Counted from the first letter of the stretch, positions 8,156 to 17,795 are shown. The stretch is DNA of 64,000 nt from Bradyrhizobium algeriense (GCF_003062295.1 NZ_PYCN01000015.1:1-64000), one strand, 5' to 3'. The notes: generated by a model from the letters alone, not told the origin. A program made the numbers and translations.

Positions 8156-8947
8156 ATGCTCGTCGACAGCCATTGCCATCTCGACTTTCCGGATTTTGCC
8201 GAGGATCTCGACGCCATCGTCGCGCGTGCCGAGACGGCCGGGATTGGCCGCATCGTCACCATCTCGACCCGGGTCAAGCGGCTCGGCGGGCTGCTCGCCA
8301 TCGCCGAGCGGTTTCCCAACGTCTACTGCTCGGTCGGCACCCACCCGCATCAGGCCGATGAGGAAGACGGCATTCCCACCAGCGAACTGATCGAGCTGAC
8401 GAAGCATCCGAAAGTCGTGGCGCTGGGCGAGGCGGGGCTCGATTATTTCTATGAGCACGGCTCCCGCGAAGCGCAGGAGCGCGGCTTTCGCGCGCATATC
8501 GCGGCCGCGCGGGCGACGGGATTGCCGCTAGTGATCCACACTCGCGAGGCGGACGAAGACTGCGGCCGCATTCTCGAAGACGAGGTGGCAAAAGGACCGT
8601 TCCGCGCGGTGCTGCATTGCTACACCGGCGGGCGCGAACTGGCGATGAAGGCGATTGGTCTCGGCCTCTCGATCTCGTTCACGGGCATCCTGACGTTCAA
8701 GAAGTCCGAAGCCTTGCGCGAACTCGCCGCCGAGCTCCCGGCCGACCGCATCATGGTCGAAACTGACTCGCCCTATCTGGCGCCCGGCAAGTTTCGCGGC
8801 AAGCGCAACGAGCCGTCCTACGTCGTTGAAGTGGCAAAAGTTCTGGCTGAGACGCGCGGCGTCTCGCTGGAAGAGATATCGCGGCAGACGACGGAAAACT
8901 TCTTCCGGCTCTTTTCAAAAGTGCCGGCACCGAAGGCTGTCGCATGA
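8156..8947 (+). CDS. TatD-family metal-dependent deoxyribonuclease
   Basis: This 263-residue TIM-barrel protein of the amidohydrolase-like TatD family has DSHCHLD at the N-terminus (metal ligands His6 and His8), THPHQ, a conserved Glu in ALGEAGLDY, a His in VIHTRE, HCYTG, and VETDSPYL near the C-terminus (metal Asp). Family members are 3'-5' DNases linked to repair of oxidative damage. The ATG at 8156 was chosen; an in-frame TTG at 8138 overlapping the metG stop is possible. The next gene overlaps its stop (ATGA). Confidence 0.9.
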   Translation: MLVDSHCHLDFPDFAEDLDAIVARAETAGIGRIVTISTRVKRLGGLLAIAERFPNVYCSVGTHPHQADEEDGIPTSELIELTKHPKVVALGEAGLDYFYEHGSREAQERGFRAHIAAARATGLPLVIHTREADEDCGRILEDEVAKGPFRAVLHCYTGGRELAMKAIGLGLSISFTGILTFKKSEALRELAAELPADRIMVETDSPYLAPGKFRGKRNEPSYVVEVAKVLAETRGVSLEEISRQTTENFFRLFSKVPAPKAVA

Positions 8948-9750
8948 CGGTGACGCTGACGATCCTCGGCTGCGGCTCCTCGGCGGGCGTGCCACGCCCG
9001 GCGCTCGGCTGGGGCGCGTGCGATCCCAACAATCCAAAAAACCGCCGACGCCGCTGCTCGCTGCTGGTCGAGCGTAACGGCGCGCACGGCACCACGCGGA
9101 TCGTGATCGACACCTCGCCCGATCTGCGCGAGCAGTTGATCGATGCCGAGGTCGATCACATCGACGCGGTGTTCCTGACCCACGAGCACGCCGACCAGAC
9201 CCACGGCATCGACGATCTCCGTTCCGTCGTGCTGCATCAGCGCCGGCGCATTCCCGTTTATTTCAACCAGTCGACCGCTAAAGACATGATGGCGCGGTTC
9301 TCCTATTGCTTCATCGCACCCGAGGGCAGCGATTATCCGCCGATCTTGACGCGGCATTCGATCGAAGCGGGCGAGAGTCATGAGACCGAAGGGAAGGGCG
9401 GACCGGTGAAACTCTCCGCCTTCCTGGTTCAGCACGGCAGGATTCCCGCGCTCGGCTTCCGCATCGGGGCCGCCGCCTATACGCCCGACCTCCACGACAT
9501 TCCCGAGGAGAGCTGGCCGGCGCTGGAAAACCTCGACCTCTGGATCGTCGACGGGCTACGCTATGCCGGCCATCCCAGCCATTTCAGTGTCAACGACGCG
9601 CTTTCTTGGATCGAGCGCTTCAAGCCCAAGCGCGCCGTCATTACCAACATGCATTCCGATCTCGATTACGAAGTGCTGCGCCAGAGCCTGCCAGCCGGCG
9701 TGATCCCGGCCTATGACGGGCTGCGGCTGACGCTGGACGGCGCAGGCTGA
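8944..9750 (+). CDS. MBL-fold metallohydrolase (PhnP-like)
   Basis: The 268-residue metallo-beta-lactamase-fold protein has THEHADQTHGID (79-90) with metal ligands His80, His82 and Asp84. Gln85 occupies the place where the classic motif has a second-metal His, a variant I believe is common in this alphaproteobacterial subgroup. Later ligands include VDGL and NMHSDLDY. Relatives include cyclic phosphodiesterases such as PhnP. It overlaps the tatD-like gene by 4 nt and follows it almost everywhere in alphaproteobacteria, but the true substrate is not known. Confidence 0.82.
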   Translation: MTVTLTILGCGSSAGVPRPALGWGACDPNNPKNRRRRCSLLVERNGAHGTTRIVIDTSPDLREQLIDAEVDHIDAVFLTHEHADQTHGIDDLRSVVLHQRRRIPVYFNQSTAKDMMARFSYCFIAPEGSDYPPILTRHSIEAGESHETEGKGGPVKLSAFLVQHGRIPALGFRIGAAAYTPDLHDIPEESWPALENLDLWIVDGLRYAGHPSHFSVNDALSWIERFKPKRAVITNMHSDLDYEVLRQSLPAGVIPAYDGLRLTLDGAG

Positions 9751-9791
9751 GCCTGCGTCGCAATTCGATCGCAGAACGCGGAGTAACGTCA

Positions 9792-10421
9792 ATGATTGGC
9801 CTGTTCTTCGAAGTCCAGACTAGGCCCGGGCACCGCGATCAATATCTCGATCTTGCGGCCTCGCTGAAGCCCGAGCTCGAGGCGATGGGCGGCTGCCTCT
9901 TCATCGATCGCTTCAGGAGTTTGACGCGGGAGAACCTGCTGCTGTCCTACCAGATCTGGCAGGACGAGGGAGCCCTGACCGCCTGGCGGGCCCATGCCTA
10001 CCATCATGACGTCCAGACGATCGGCCGCGAGAGGGTCTTTTCGGATTATCGCATCCGCGTCGCCCAGGTCATTCACGAGGCCAGGCCCGGACAGCCGATC
10101 TGGCAGCCCGAGCGGCGCACGCCGTACAATGATCCCGCAAGGCGCAAGCCGACATACATCCTCGCCTCGGAATCAAAGAATGCCACGCTAGCGGCAGAGA
10201 CCGAATGGCGTCGCGACGCTTTCGCGAGCGTCTACCGTGAAGAGCATTTTGCGCACCTGGTCGATCTACCGGACGATCGGGCCGGCATCGAATTCGGCTC
10301 GCGCCTGTTTGCCGATCCGACAACGCAGTACTTTCGTATCTTCGAGGTCATGCGCGACTACGGAATGTACGAACGCACCGAGGCGCCGCAGTATTATCCG
10401 CCGGTCGTACGCTCAACATGA
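9792..10421 (+). CDS. ABM-domain (antibiotic biosynthesis monooxygenase-like) protein
   Basis: The 209-residue protein begins with a dimeric alpha+beta barrel: MIGLFFEVQTRPGHRDQYLD, a central helix, then LLSYQIWQDEGALTAWRAH, which is the usual ABM pattern. The second half is less conserved and may be a second barrel repeat (YFRIFEVMRDYGMYER). ABM proteins include small cofactor-less monooxygenases and haem-handling enzymes. No catalytic role can be assigned here. It stands alone after the MBL gene (41-nt gap) and converges with the acyl-CoA ligase. Confidence 0.65.
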   Translation: MIGLFFEVQTRPGHRDQYLDLAASLKPELEAMGGCLFIDRFRSLTRENLLLSYQIWQDEGALTAWRAHAYHHDVQTIGRERVFSDYRIRVAQVIHEARPGQPIWQPERRTPYNDPARRKPTYILASESKNATLAAETEWRRDAFASVYREEHFAHLVDLPDDRAGIEFGSRLFADPTTQYFRIFEVMRDYGMYERTEAPQYYPPVVRST

Positions 10422-10430
10422 CGGTCAGAC

Positions 10431-10525
10431 CGTAGGGTGGGCAAAGACGCGTAAGCGCCGTGCCCACCATCGTGCGTCAGACTCCCTGGAGCGTGGTGGG
10501 CACGCTTCGCTTTGCCCATCCTACG
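10431..10525. repeat. Bradyrhizobial GTAGGGTGGGC inverted repeat
   Basis: Outer arms CGTAGGGTGGGCAAAG (10431-10446) and CTTTGCCCATCCTACG (10510-10525) are inverted with one mismatch. Inner arms GTGCCCACCA and TGGTGGGCAC extend the hairpin. It lies between two convergent genes, where it can fold in both transcripts. I know this sequence as a frequent intergenic repeat in Bradyrhizobium; a decayed copy may lie near 47483-47550. Confidence 0.7.
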
Positions 10526-10534
10526 AATTTCGCG

Positions 10535-12184
10535 TCAGGCCGAAATCGCCTTTGCCGAGTCCACCTGATTGCGCAGCATGAACTTCTGGATCTTCCCAGT
10601 CGACGTCTTCGGGATAACTCCGAACACGACCGCCTTAGGCGTCTTGAAGCCGGACATGTGGCTGCGGCAGAAGGCGATGATCTCGGCTTCCGTCGCCTTG
10701 GCGCCTTCCTTCAACTCGACGAAGGCGCAAGGCACCTCGCCCCATTTCGGATCGGGCTTTGCCACCACGGCCGCGAAAAGCACGGCGGGATGCTTGTAGA
10801 GGACGTCCTCGACCTCGACGGAGGAAATGTTCTCGCCGCCCGATATGATGATGTCCTTGGAGCGGTCCTTGATGATGACATAGCCGTGCTCGTCGAGCAC
10901 GCCGAGATCGCCAGTATGAAACCAGCCGCCGGCGAAGGCTTCTTGCGTGGCCTTCTCGTTCTTCAGATAACCCTTCATCACGATATTGCCGCGGAACATC
11001 ACCTCGCCGATGGTCTCGCCGTCGCGCGGCACCTCCTGCATCGTCACAGGATCGAGCACGGTAACGGCTTCCTCCAGCGGGTAGGCCACGCCCTGCCGGC
11101 GCTTCATCTGCGCGCGCTGGTCGGCCGGCAGTTCGTCCCAGCCCGGCTGCTCGGCACAGACGGAGGCGGGGCCGTAGACCTCGGTCAGACCGTAGACATG
11201 CGTCAGCTTGATGCCGATGCTTTCGGCGCCTTCGAGGACGGCTACCGGCGGTGCGGCACCTGCGATCAATCCGATCACGGGACGCGCGGCCTTGCCCTTC
11301 GGCGCGCCGGGCGCGTTGATCAGCGTGTTGTAGACGATCGGCGCGCCGCACATGTGGGTGACGCCGTGCTTTGGGATCAGCTCGAAGATTTTTGCGGGAT
11401 CGACCTTGCGCAGGCAGACGTTGATGCCGGCCGAAGCCGCGACCGTCCACGGAAAGCACCAGCCGTTGCAGTGGAACATCGGCAGCGTCCACAGATACAC
11501 CGGATGCTGGCCGAGATTGCCGGCCAGGATATTGCTGACGGCGTTGAGATAGGCGCCACGGTGATGGGTCACGACGCCCTTCGGATTGCCCGTGGTACCT
11601 GACGTATAGCTCAGCGCTATCGCGTCCCATTCATCGCCGGGAAGTCTTGCGACGAAGGCCGGATCGCCCGCCGCGACCGCCGCCTCGTATTCGAGTTCCC
11701 CGATCCGCTTGCCGCCCGCTAACGCCGCATCATCGACATCGATCACGAAGGGCTTTGGCCCGGTTATCAGCGTCAGCGCTTCCGCGATCACGTTGGAGAA
11801 TTCCGGGTCGACCAGAATGATTTTGGCGCCGCCATGGTCGAGCTGGAATGCGATCGAGGGCGCATCGAGCCGGATGTTCAGCGCATTCAAGACGGCGCCC
11901 GCCATCGGAACCGCAAAGTGCACCTCGTTCATGGCCGGAATGTTCGGCAGCATCACCGCCACCGTATCGCCGTGGCCGATGCCACGGCCGGCGAGCCAGG
12001 ACGCAAAGCGCCGGCACCGCGCATAGGTCTCCGCCCAAGTGAAGCTGCGGCCTTCATAGACCGTGCTGAGGTGATCCGGATAGACAGCGGCGCTGCGGGC
12101 TAGAAAACTGAGCGGGGTCAGCGGCACATAGTTCGCTGGCGTTTTGTCCAATCCGATTGAGTACTGGTTCTGGGCTGTGCTCAT
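10535..12184 (-). CDS. Acyl-CoA synthetase (AMP-forming)
   Basis: This enzyme activates a carboxylic acid to its CoA thioester via an acyl-adenylate. The 549-residue protein has the AMP-binding P-loop YTSGTTGNPKG (193-203), a Y-GLTE motif (VYGLTEVYGP), the TGD hinge region and the C-terminal catalytic lysine in PKTSTGKIQK. It is most like medium-chain/aryl acyl-CoA ligases. It is the last gene of a set with a TRAP transporter (28-nt gap), suggesting that it activates the acid the transporter brings in. Confidence 0.9.
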   Translation of the reverse strand: MSTAQNQYSIGLDKTPANYVPLTPLSFLARSAAVYPDHLSTVYEGRSFTWAETYARCRRFASWLAGRGIGHGDTVAVMLPNIPAMNEVHFAVPMAGAVLNALNIRLDAPSIAFQLDHGGAKIILVDPEFSNVIAEALTLITGPKPFVIDVDDAALAGGKRIGELEYEAAVAAGDPAFVARLPGDEWDAIALSYTSGTTGNPKGVVTHHRGAYLNAVSNILAGNLGQHPVYLWTLPMFHCNGWCFPWTVAASAGINVCLRKVDPAKIFELIPKHGVTHMCGAPIVYNTLINAPGAPKGKAARPVIGLIAGAAPPVAVLEGAESIGIKLTHVYGLTEVYGPASVCAEQPGWDELPADQRAQMKRRQGVAYPLEEAVTVLDPVTMQEVPRDGETIGEVMFRGNIVMKGYLKNEKATQEAFAGGWFHTGDLGVLDEHGYVIIKDRSKDIIISGGENISSVEVEDVLYKHPAVLFAAVVAKPDPKWGEVPCAFVELKEGAKATEAEIIAFCRSHMSGFKTPKAVVFGVIPKTSTGKIQKFMLRNQVDSAKAISA

Positions 12185-12212
12185 CGGCTTTTCCCACCTA
12201 TGTCGTTTCTCT

Positions 12213-14111
12213 TTACAAGAACCCGATGGAAATCCACGGGAAGATCGCCACGATAATCAGGCCGACCATCAGCGCCAACAGGTAACCCCAGATCGGCCGG
12301 ATACCCTCGGCCGGGTCGACGCGTCCGATGGCGCAAGCCGCATAATAGCCCACTCCGAACGGCGGAGCGAATAGCCCGATACCCATCGCGAGAATAACGA
12401 TCATCGCGTAGTGGACCTCGTGGACGCCCACGGCGCGGGCGATCGGAAACAATAGCGGCCCGAACAGCACGATCGCCGGAATACCTTCGAGCACGCTCCC
12501 CAGGATCACGAAGGCCACGATCGACACCGCGATGAACGTCGCCGAGCCGCCGGGCAAGCCAGTCATGGCGGCCGCCAGCGTCCGCGAAAAGCCGGACTGT
12601 GTGAGGCCCCACGCCATGCCGGTGGCGCAGCCGATAATCAGCAGGATAGCGCCCGACAGGCACGCGGTCTCGACCAGCATTGGCATGATGCGCCGCCAGT
12701 CGAAATTGCGATAGATCAAGAGGCCGTAAATCAGGTAGCCGACGATGAAGGCATAGACGATGCCAATCGTGGAAACCTCGGTCGCGGTCGCGATGCCTTC
12801 CACCACGGCGTAACGGATCACGAACGGCAGCGCGATGGCGGGCAGGGCGATGGCAAACGCGCGGGCGATCTCGCCGCCGGTCGCCCGCGTGACATGGCGC
12901 AGGTCCTCGTTCCGGTAGCGCCACCACACCAGCGCCGACAGCGTGATCGCCAGCACCAGGCCCGGCAACAGGCCACCGGTGAACAGCGCCGCGATTGAGA
13001 CGCCGGTGACGGAGCCAATGGTGATCAGCACCAGGCTCGGCGGAATGGTCTCGGTCTGCGCGCCGGTGGCCGAGAGGAGGGCGACCAGATCGCCCGGCTT
13101 GGCGCCCCGCGCCTTCATTTCCGGAAACAGCACCGGCGCCACGGCGGCCATATCGGCGGCCTTCGAGCCCGAGATGCCCGACACCAGATACATCGCCCCG
13201 ACCAGTACGTAATGCAGCCCGCCGCGGACATGGCCCAGCAGGCTCGCCAGGAACGCCACCATGGCGCGCGCCATGCCGGTCATCTCGATCAGCAGGCCCA
13301 GGAAGACGAACAGCGGCACGGACAGCAGGATCAGGTGGCTCATGCCCTCGTCCATGCGGCCGACCAGCACCATCAGCGGCGTGCCCGTGGTCAGCGCCAG
13401 ATAGCCGTAGGTCGCAAGCCCGAACCCGAACGCAATCGGAACGCCCGCAAAGACGCAGAAGCCGGCGACGCCGACAAAGAAGATGATCAGATTGAGATTG
13501 CCGAGCGGCTTCAGCGAGCCCCTGAGCAGCCAAAATACCGCGATGACAAGCGCGACCGACAGGATCGCAGCCACCATGGTCCGTCCATTGCCCGACCGGG
13601 CGAGCCGCAGGAAGGCAAACAGCGCCATCAGCGCGATACCGACCGGCAGCGCCGCGGCACGCCAGATATTGCTGATCTGCAGCGCCGGCGTGGTGATGTA
13701 GCTTTCCTCGTAGGCGTATTCGTAAGCCGGCCAGGCAATCAGAACCAGAAACGCCAGCGCGGCTACGGTCGCCACCAGATCGAGATAGCCGCGCATGGCA
13801 GGCTTCGCGCTGGCGACCACCGCCGTCATCCGCATGTGCTCGGCGCGGCGGAACGCGACCGCGGCGCCCAGCATGGCGAGCCACAGGAACAGGATCGACG
13901 CCAGTTCGTCCGACCAGATCAGCGGCCGGTGCAGCGCATAGCGCGCCACCACGCCGGTAAACAGGATGACGATCTCGGCGACGACCAGAAGCGCCGCTGG
14001 AATCTCGACCAGCATTCCCAAAGCGTGTTCGATCGACGCCAGCAATGAGCGGCGGCGAGGGGACTGAGCCACCTCGCCGCCAACCACTTCAGTCATGTCG
14101 GCATGAGCCAT
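12213..14111 (-). CDS. TRAP transporter permease, DctQ-DctM fusion
   Basis: TRAP permeases import organic acids using the sodium gradient together with a periplasmic binding protein. This 632-residue protein joins both membrane subunits. Residues to about 190 are the four-helix DctQ-type small subunit (WSDELASILFLWLAMLGAA), and the rest is the roughly 12-helix DctM subunit (GVPIAFGFGLATYGYL; SGSKAADMAAVAPVLFPEM; TGAQTETIPPSLVL). The binding-protein gene lies 16 nt upstream. The substrate cannot be read from sequence. Confidence 0.92.
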   Translation of the reverse strand: MAHADMTEVVGGEVAQSPRRRSLLASIEHALGMLVEIPAALLVVAEIVILFTGVVARYALHRPLIWSDELASILFLWLAMLGAAVAFRRAEHMRMTAVVASAKPAMRGYLDLVATVAALAFLVLIAWPAYEYAYEESYITTPALQISNIWRAAALPVGIALMALFAFLRLARSGNGRTMVAAILSVALVIAVFWLLRGSLKPLGNLNLIIFFVGVAGFCVFAGVPIAFGFGLATYGYLALTTGTPLMVLVGRMDEGMSHLILLSVPLFVFLGLLIEMTGMARAMVAFLASLLGHVRGGLHYVLVGAMYLVSGISGSKAADMAAVAPVLFPEMKARGAKPGDLVALLSATGAQTETIPPSLVLITIGSVTGVSIAALFTGGLLPGLVLAITLSALVWWRYRNEDLRHVTRATGGEIARAFAIALPAIALPFVIRYAVVEGIATATEVSTIGIVYAFIVGYLIYGLLIYRNFDWRRIMPMLVETACLSGAILLIIGCATGMAWGLTQSGFSRTLAAAMTGLPGGSATFIAVSIVAFVILGSVLEGIPAIVLFGPLLFPIARAVGVHEVHYAMIVILAMGIGLFAPPFGVGYYAACAIGRVDPAEGIRPIWGYLLALMVGLIIVAIFPWISIGFL

Positions 14112-14127
14112 GATGGCCTTCAGATGC

Positions 14128-15147
14128 TTAGGACAGCTTGCCGACGGACTTTTCGAGCAGCTCCCAGGCCTGGTCGCCGTATTTACCTTTCCATTCCGCG
14201 TAGAAGCCGGCGGAGCGCAGCTTGTCGCGGAACGGCGTCACGTTGGGCTGGTTGAAGGTCAAGCCCTTGCCGGCCAGTTCCTGCTGCAGCCCAGCGTTCA
14301 GCTTGGCGACGTCCTCGCGCTCCTTGACGGCCGCCGCGTTGATGTTCTTGGCGACGATGGTCCTGACATCCTCCGGCAGCTTTTCCCAAGCGCGGCGGTT
14401 CGCCAGGAACCAGAAGCCGTCCCACATATGGTTGGTCAGCGAACAGAACTTCTGGACTTCATACAGCTTCGCCGTCGAGATGATCGCCAGCGGATTTTCC
14501 TGGCCCTCGACGATCCTGGTCTGCAGCGCCGAATAGACCTCGCTGAAATTGATCGAGGCGGGCGCCGCATCGAACGCCTTGAACATCGAGGTCCAGAGCG
14601 GGGAGACCGGCACGCGGATCTTGAAGCCCTTGAGGTCATCCGGGCCGTTGATCGGCTTGGTCGACGACGTGGTCTGGCGGAAGCCGTTGTCCCAGATCTT
14701 GTCCATCACCACGAGGTTTGCCTTGGTGATCTCCCCACGGATATGGGCGCCCAGGCCCCCGTCCATGGCCTTCCAGACCGTGTCGTAGTCCGGGAACGCA
14801 AAGCCGATGCCGCTGATCGACGCCGCCGGCACCAGCGTGGCCAGAATCAGCCCCGACAACGTGAAAAACTCGACGCCGCCGGACCTGATCTGGCTCAGCA
14901 TGTCGGTATCGGAGCCGAGCTGGTTGTTCGGAAAGATCTGCAGGTCGAACCGGCCGTTGGTCTCAGCCTTGATCGCCGCCGCCATTTCCTTGGCGCGGGC
15001 GTTCATGGGATGGCCGTCAGGAAGATTATTGGCGTACTTGTAGGTAAATTCGGCGGTCTGGGCCCGCGCCACCAGCGGCGCGCCGATGCCGCCCAAAACC
15101 GCTGACGCAGCGGATGCCTTGAGAAGCGTGCGTCGTGAAAAACTCAT
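14128..15147 (-). CDS. TRAP transporter substrate-binding protein (DctP family)
   Basis: This 339-residue periplasmic receptor has a twin-arginine-type signal (SRRTLLKAS, residues 4-12, cleavage after ARA-29). The DctP-family fold shows PDGHPMNARAKEMAAAI, the gate region FKIRVPVSPLW with the Arg that binds a carboxylate, and a C-terminal helix. It is the first gene of the TRAP/ligase operon. Expression is probably driven from the AT-rich tract about 150-250 nt upstream. Confidence 0.92.
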   Translation of the reverse strand: MSFSRRTLLKASAASAVLGGIGAPLVARAQTAEFTYKYANNLPDGHPMNARAKEMAAAIKAETNGRFDLQIFPNNQLGSDTDMLSQIRSGGVEFFTLSGLILATLVPAASISGIGFAFPDYDTVWKAMDGGLGAHIRGEITKANLVVMDKIWDNGFRQTTSSTKPINGPDDLKGFKIRVPVSPLWTSMFKAFDAAPASINFSEVYSALQTRIVEGQENPLAIISTAKLYEVQKFCSLTNHMWDGFWFLANRRAWEKLPEDVRTIVAKNINAAAVKEREDVAKLNAGLQQELAGKGLTFNQPNVTPFRDKLRSAGFYAEWKGKYGDQAWELLEKSVGKLS

Positions 15148-15666
15148 CCTGGTTCTCCCTTGAGAGTTATTGTTCTTGCAATGCCCCGATGTTGCGAGTC
15201 ATCAGCGTACTCGCGCGCTTATTGCAGCGTCCGCACGCGGCGGCAACACAGGCTTTGGCTGATCAGGATTGCTTGGGCCAAACGAGCGCCTGTACAGCCG
15301 CCGGGCTGGCCTGGTTTGCTAGAATATCCGCCTAAATATCTGATCTAATTGTAGATATAGATATTCCATAATATACCTTATGCGAATTACGGATATCTGC
15401 GCCCCGCATACGGCCTGAGCTCGACCGTGGCCCGCGTCGACGCGCGACGAGCCGCGCGTCGACCAAACACGCTACAAGGATCGGCATGCCTATCGCGAGC
15501 GAGCGTCGGCCGACCCGAAAGAGCTCAATGAGGTCGTGCTGAACGGCAACGGCCCGGCCGGCGAAGTAGTGGTGAAATGCCTCGTTCAGTTCCTGGGAAG
15601 TTCCGGCTTGCGTATCGCTGACTGGAACACGGACCGCAATCCTGATCGGACGCTTGTGCGGTCGCG
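15148..15666. other. Intergenic region upstream of the TRAP operon
   Basis: About 520 bases separate dctP from the crotonase gene (both minus). Positions 15327-15400 are markedly AT-rich for this genome and include TATTCCATAATA, an imperfect palindrome suited to a promoter or operator. The part at 15420-15660 has open frames on the plus strand (for example one ending near 15727) that I cannot assign; they may be a decayed gene. Confidence 0.4.
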
Positions 15667-16473
15667 CTATCTTCCCTTGAACCTTGGCTTGCGGCGCTCC
15701 AGAAACGCCTCGACGCCTTCCTTGTGATCCTCGCTCATGCTCGCCAGCGCAAACTGGTCGACGTCCATGTGGCTCGCCAGATCGTCGAGCGCATGCGCCA
15801 GGCGGTTGACGGTCAGCTTGGTCATGGCGACCGACAGCGGCGGCTGGGCGGCCACCTTGGCGGCGAGCACCATTGCGGCGTCAAACGCCTTGCCGGGTTC
15901 AGCCACCTCCTCCACCAGCCGCCATTCATAGGCGTCAGCGGCCGAGATGCGCTGGTCGGCCAGGATGACGGCCTGCTTGGTGCGGGCCGGTCCCATCAAA
16001 TGCAGCATGCGCGGCACGCTCTGCCAGCTCATGTTCATGCCAAGCCCGATCTCGGGCACGCGCATATGAGCGTCGCTGGCCATCACACGGAAATCCAATG
16101 CGACCGCGAGCGCTACGCCACCGCCGACGCAAAATCCCTCGATGGCGCCGATCGTGATCTGCTCCATCTCCTGCCAGGCCCGCGTCAGCCGCGGTCCAAG
16201 TTTCAGATGCCGGCGCAGCGCGCCAAGATCCATGGACTTGCGAGACCGGCCTTCGGGGTCCTTGAGGTCGAAGCCGGCGCTGAACGATTTGGCGCCGCCG
16301 GTCAGCACCACGACCGAGGTCTCGCCGTCATCCTCAAAGCTTCGAGCGGCATCCGTGAGCTGGCGCAGCGCCTCCGGCGACATCGCATTGATGCCGTCGC
16401 GGCGGTCGAAACGCACGACCGCGATGCGGCCATCCGGTCCCAGGCCCTTCTCGATCTTCACAAAATCAGCCAA
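15667..16473 (-). CDS. Enoyl-CoA hydratase/isomerase (crotonase) family protein
   Basis: The 268-residue crotonase-fold protein has the CoA/oxyanion motif FSAGFDLKDP, the second oxyanion segment GFCVGGGVALAVALDFR, and a Glu in RVPEIGLGM at the place of the first catalytic Glu of rat enoyl-CoA hydratase. The helix that normally supplies the second Glu reads ARTKQAVILA, without a Glu, so the reaction may differ from simple hydration. It lies upstream of the TRAP/ligase genes on the same strand and could act on the same acyl-CoA, though a 519-nt gap separates them. Confidence 0.85.
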   Translation of the reverse strand: MADFVKIEKGLGPDGRIAVVRFDRRDGINAMSPEALRQLTDAARSFEDDGETSVVVLTGGAKSFSAGFDLKDPEGRSRKSMDLGALRRHLKLGPRLTRAWQEMEQITIGAIEGFCVGGGVALAVALDFRVMASDAHMRVPEIGLGMNMSWQSVPRMLHLMGPARTKQAVILADQRISAADAYEWRLVEEVAEPGKAFDAAMVLAAKVAAQPPLSVAMTKLTVNRLAHALDDLASHMDVDQFALASMSEDHKEGVEAFLERRKPRFKGR

Positions 16474-16621
16474 CGCATTGCCTCCCTGCCCGTCATTTTT
16501 CCGAAGTCTAGCTCAGAAATAAATTTGGCGAACCAGTATCCTTCGCCGGTTCCCATTCGTCCTGTTCGAGAAACCCGCATCCGCTTCGCGTTGAGGGGAT
16601 CGAACAAGGGGCATTTTACGC

Positions 16622-17787
16622 ATGGGACCATCATATCGTTGGGTGATCGTCGGTGTGGGCGCGCTGATGACGTGCGTTGGCATTGGCGCAATGTTCTCGC
16701 TCGCCGTGTATCTGGAGCCGATGTCCGCGGAAACGGGCTGGTCACGCGCCGGAATCTCGGGCGCGATGACCATCGACTTTCTTACGATGGGAATAGCCGG
16801 CTTCGCGTGGGGAGCGGTCAACGACCGGTTTGGTACGCGTCCCGTCGTCTTGAGCGGCGCCCTGCTCCTGGGCCTTGGTTTGTTTCTCGCCAGCCGCTCG
16901 ACCTCGCTGATCGAATTCCAGCTTACCTACGGCATCCTCGTCGGCCTTGCCGCGGGCGCTTTCTTCGCGCCGATGATCGCGGCCGCGACAGTTTGGTTCG
17001 ACAACAACCGCAGCCTCGCAGTGTCGCTGGTGTCCGCAGGCATGGGCGTCGCGCCGATGACCATCTCGCCGTTCGCGCGTTGGCTGATCTCGACCTACGA
17101 TTGGCGTACCGCGATGATGACGGTGGCCTGATGGCGTGGGCGTTGCTGATCCCGGCGGCGCTGTTGGTGCGGCAGGCGCCGGAGGCAACGCCGTCACGTG
17201 CGGCGGCAAAGGGCGCTGCCGGCGATCCCGGAGCCGGCTTGTCCGTTGCGGCAGCGCTTCGTTCGCCGCAGTTCCTGGTGCTGGCGCTGACCTTCTTCGC
17301 CTGCTGCGCCGCGCATTCAGGACCGATCTTCCACATGGTCAGCTACGCGATGCTCTGCGGCATCCCGGCGATGACCGCGGTCAGCATTTATAGCGTCGAA
17401 GGCCTGTCCGGGCTGGGTGGCCGCCTCCTCCTCGGCATTCTCGCCGACCGGCTCGGCGCGAAGCGGGTTCTGATCGGCGGCCTGCTGGTGCAGGCGTTGG
17501 CGAGCGGGACCTATCTCTATGTAAGCAAACTGGGCGAGCTCTACGCCGTGCTCGCGCGCGAATATTTTGGTCCCCGGATCATGGGAACGGTGTTCGGAGC
17601 TGCGACGATGGTATCAAGCCTCGGCATGGCGTTGGGGCCCTGGGCCGGCGGCATGATCTTTGACACCTTCCACGACTATCGCTGGCTCTATATCGGCGCG
17701 CTCAGCGTCGGTCTCGGCGCCATGGCGATTGCGCTCGCCTTCCCGCCGCTACCTTCGAGATCCCGCGAGCGACTGCAGCCGGCGTGA
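16622..17787 (+). pseudogene. MFS transporter, frameshifted
   Basis: Two adjacent frames together make one major facilitator protein of about 388 residues. The first (16622-17131) covers the N-terminal six-helix half, from MGPSYRWVIVGVGALMTCVG to DWRTAMMTVA then TGA. The second resumes at MAWALLIPAALL and runs to 17787, covering the C-terminal half. Removal of one base near 17124-17128 explains the break: adding one nucleotide in GTGGC-CTGATGG restores VxLMAWAL. Both halves look otherwise intact, so the lesion is recent or a sequencing error. The family resembles monocarboxylate/oxalate-formate type MFS. It is divergent from the crotonase gene. Confidence 0.75.
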
Positions 17788-17795
17788 GCGTCGGC

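Noticed and set aside
8944..9750. Loss of a metal ligand (Gln85) in the MBL protein as a dead-enzyme signal
   Set aside because: I believe HADQTHG is usual in this alphaproteobacterial subgroup, so it is not evidence of inactivation.
13212..14048. A 278-codon open frame opposite the TRAP permease
   Set aside because: Highly charged mirror frame of a membrane protein gene; no family resemblance.
15536..15727. A 63-codon plus-strand frame and the frame before it (RYKDRHAYRERASADPKE)
   Set aside because: It might be a decayed gene, but there is no start signal and no family I recognise, and it runs into the 3' end of the crotonase gene.
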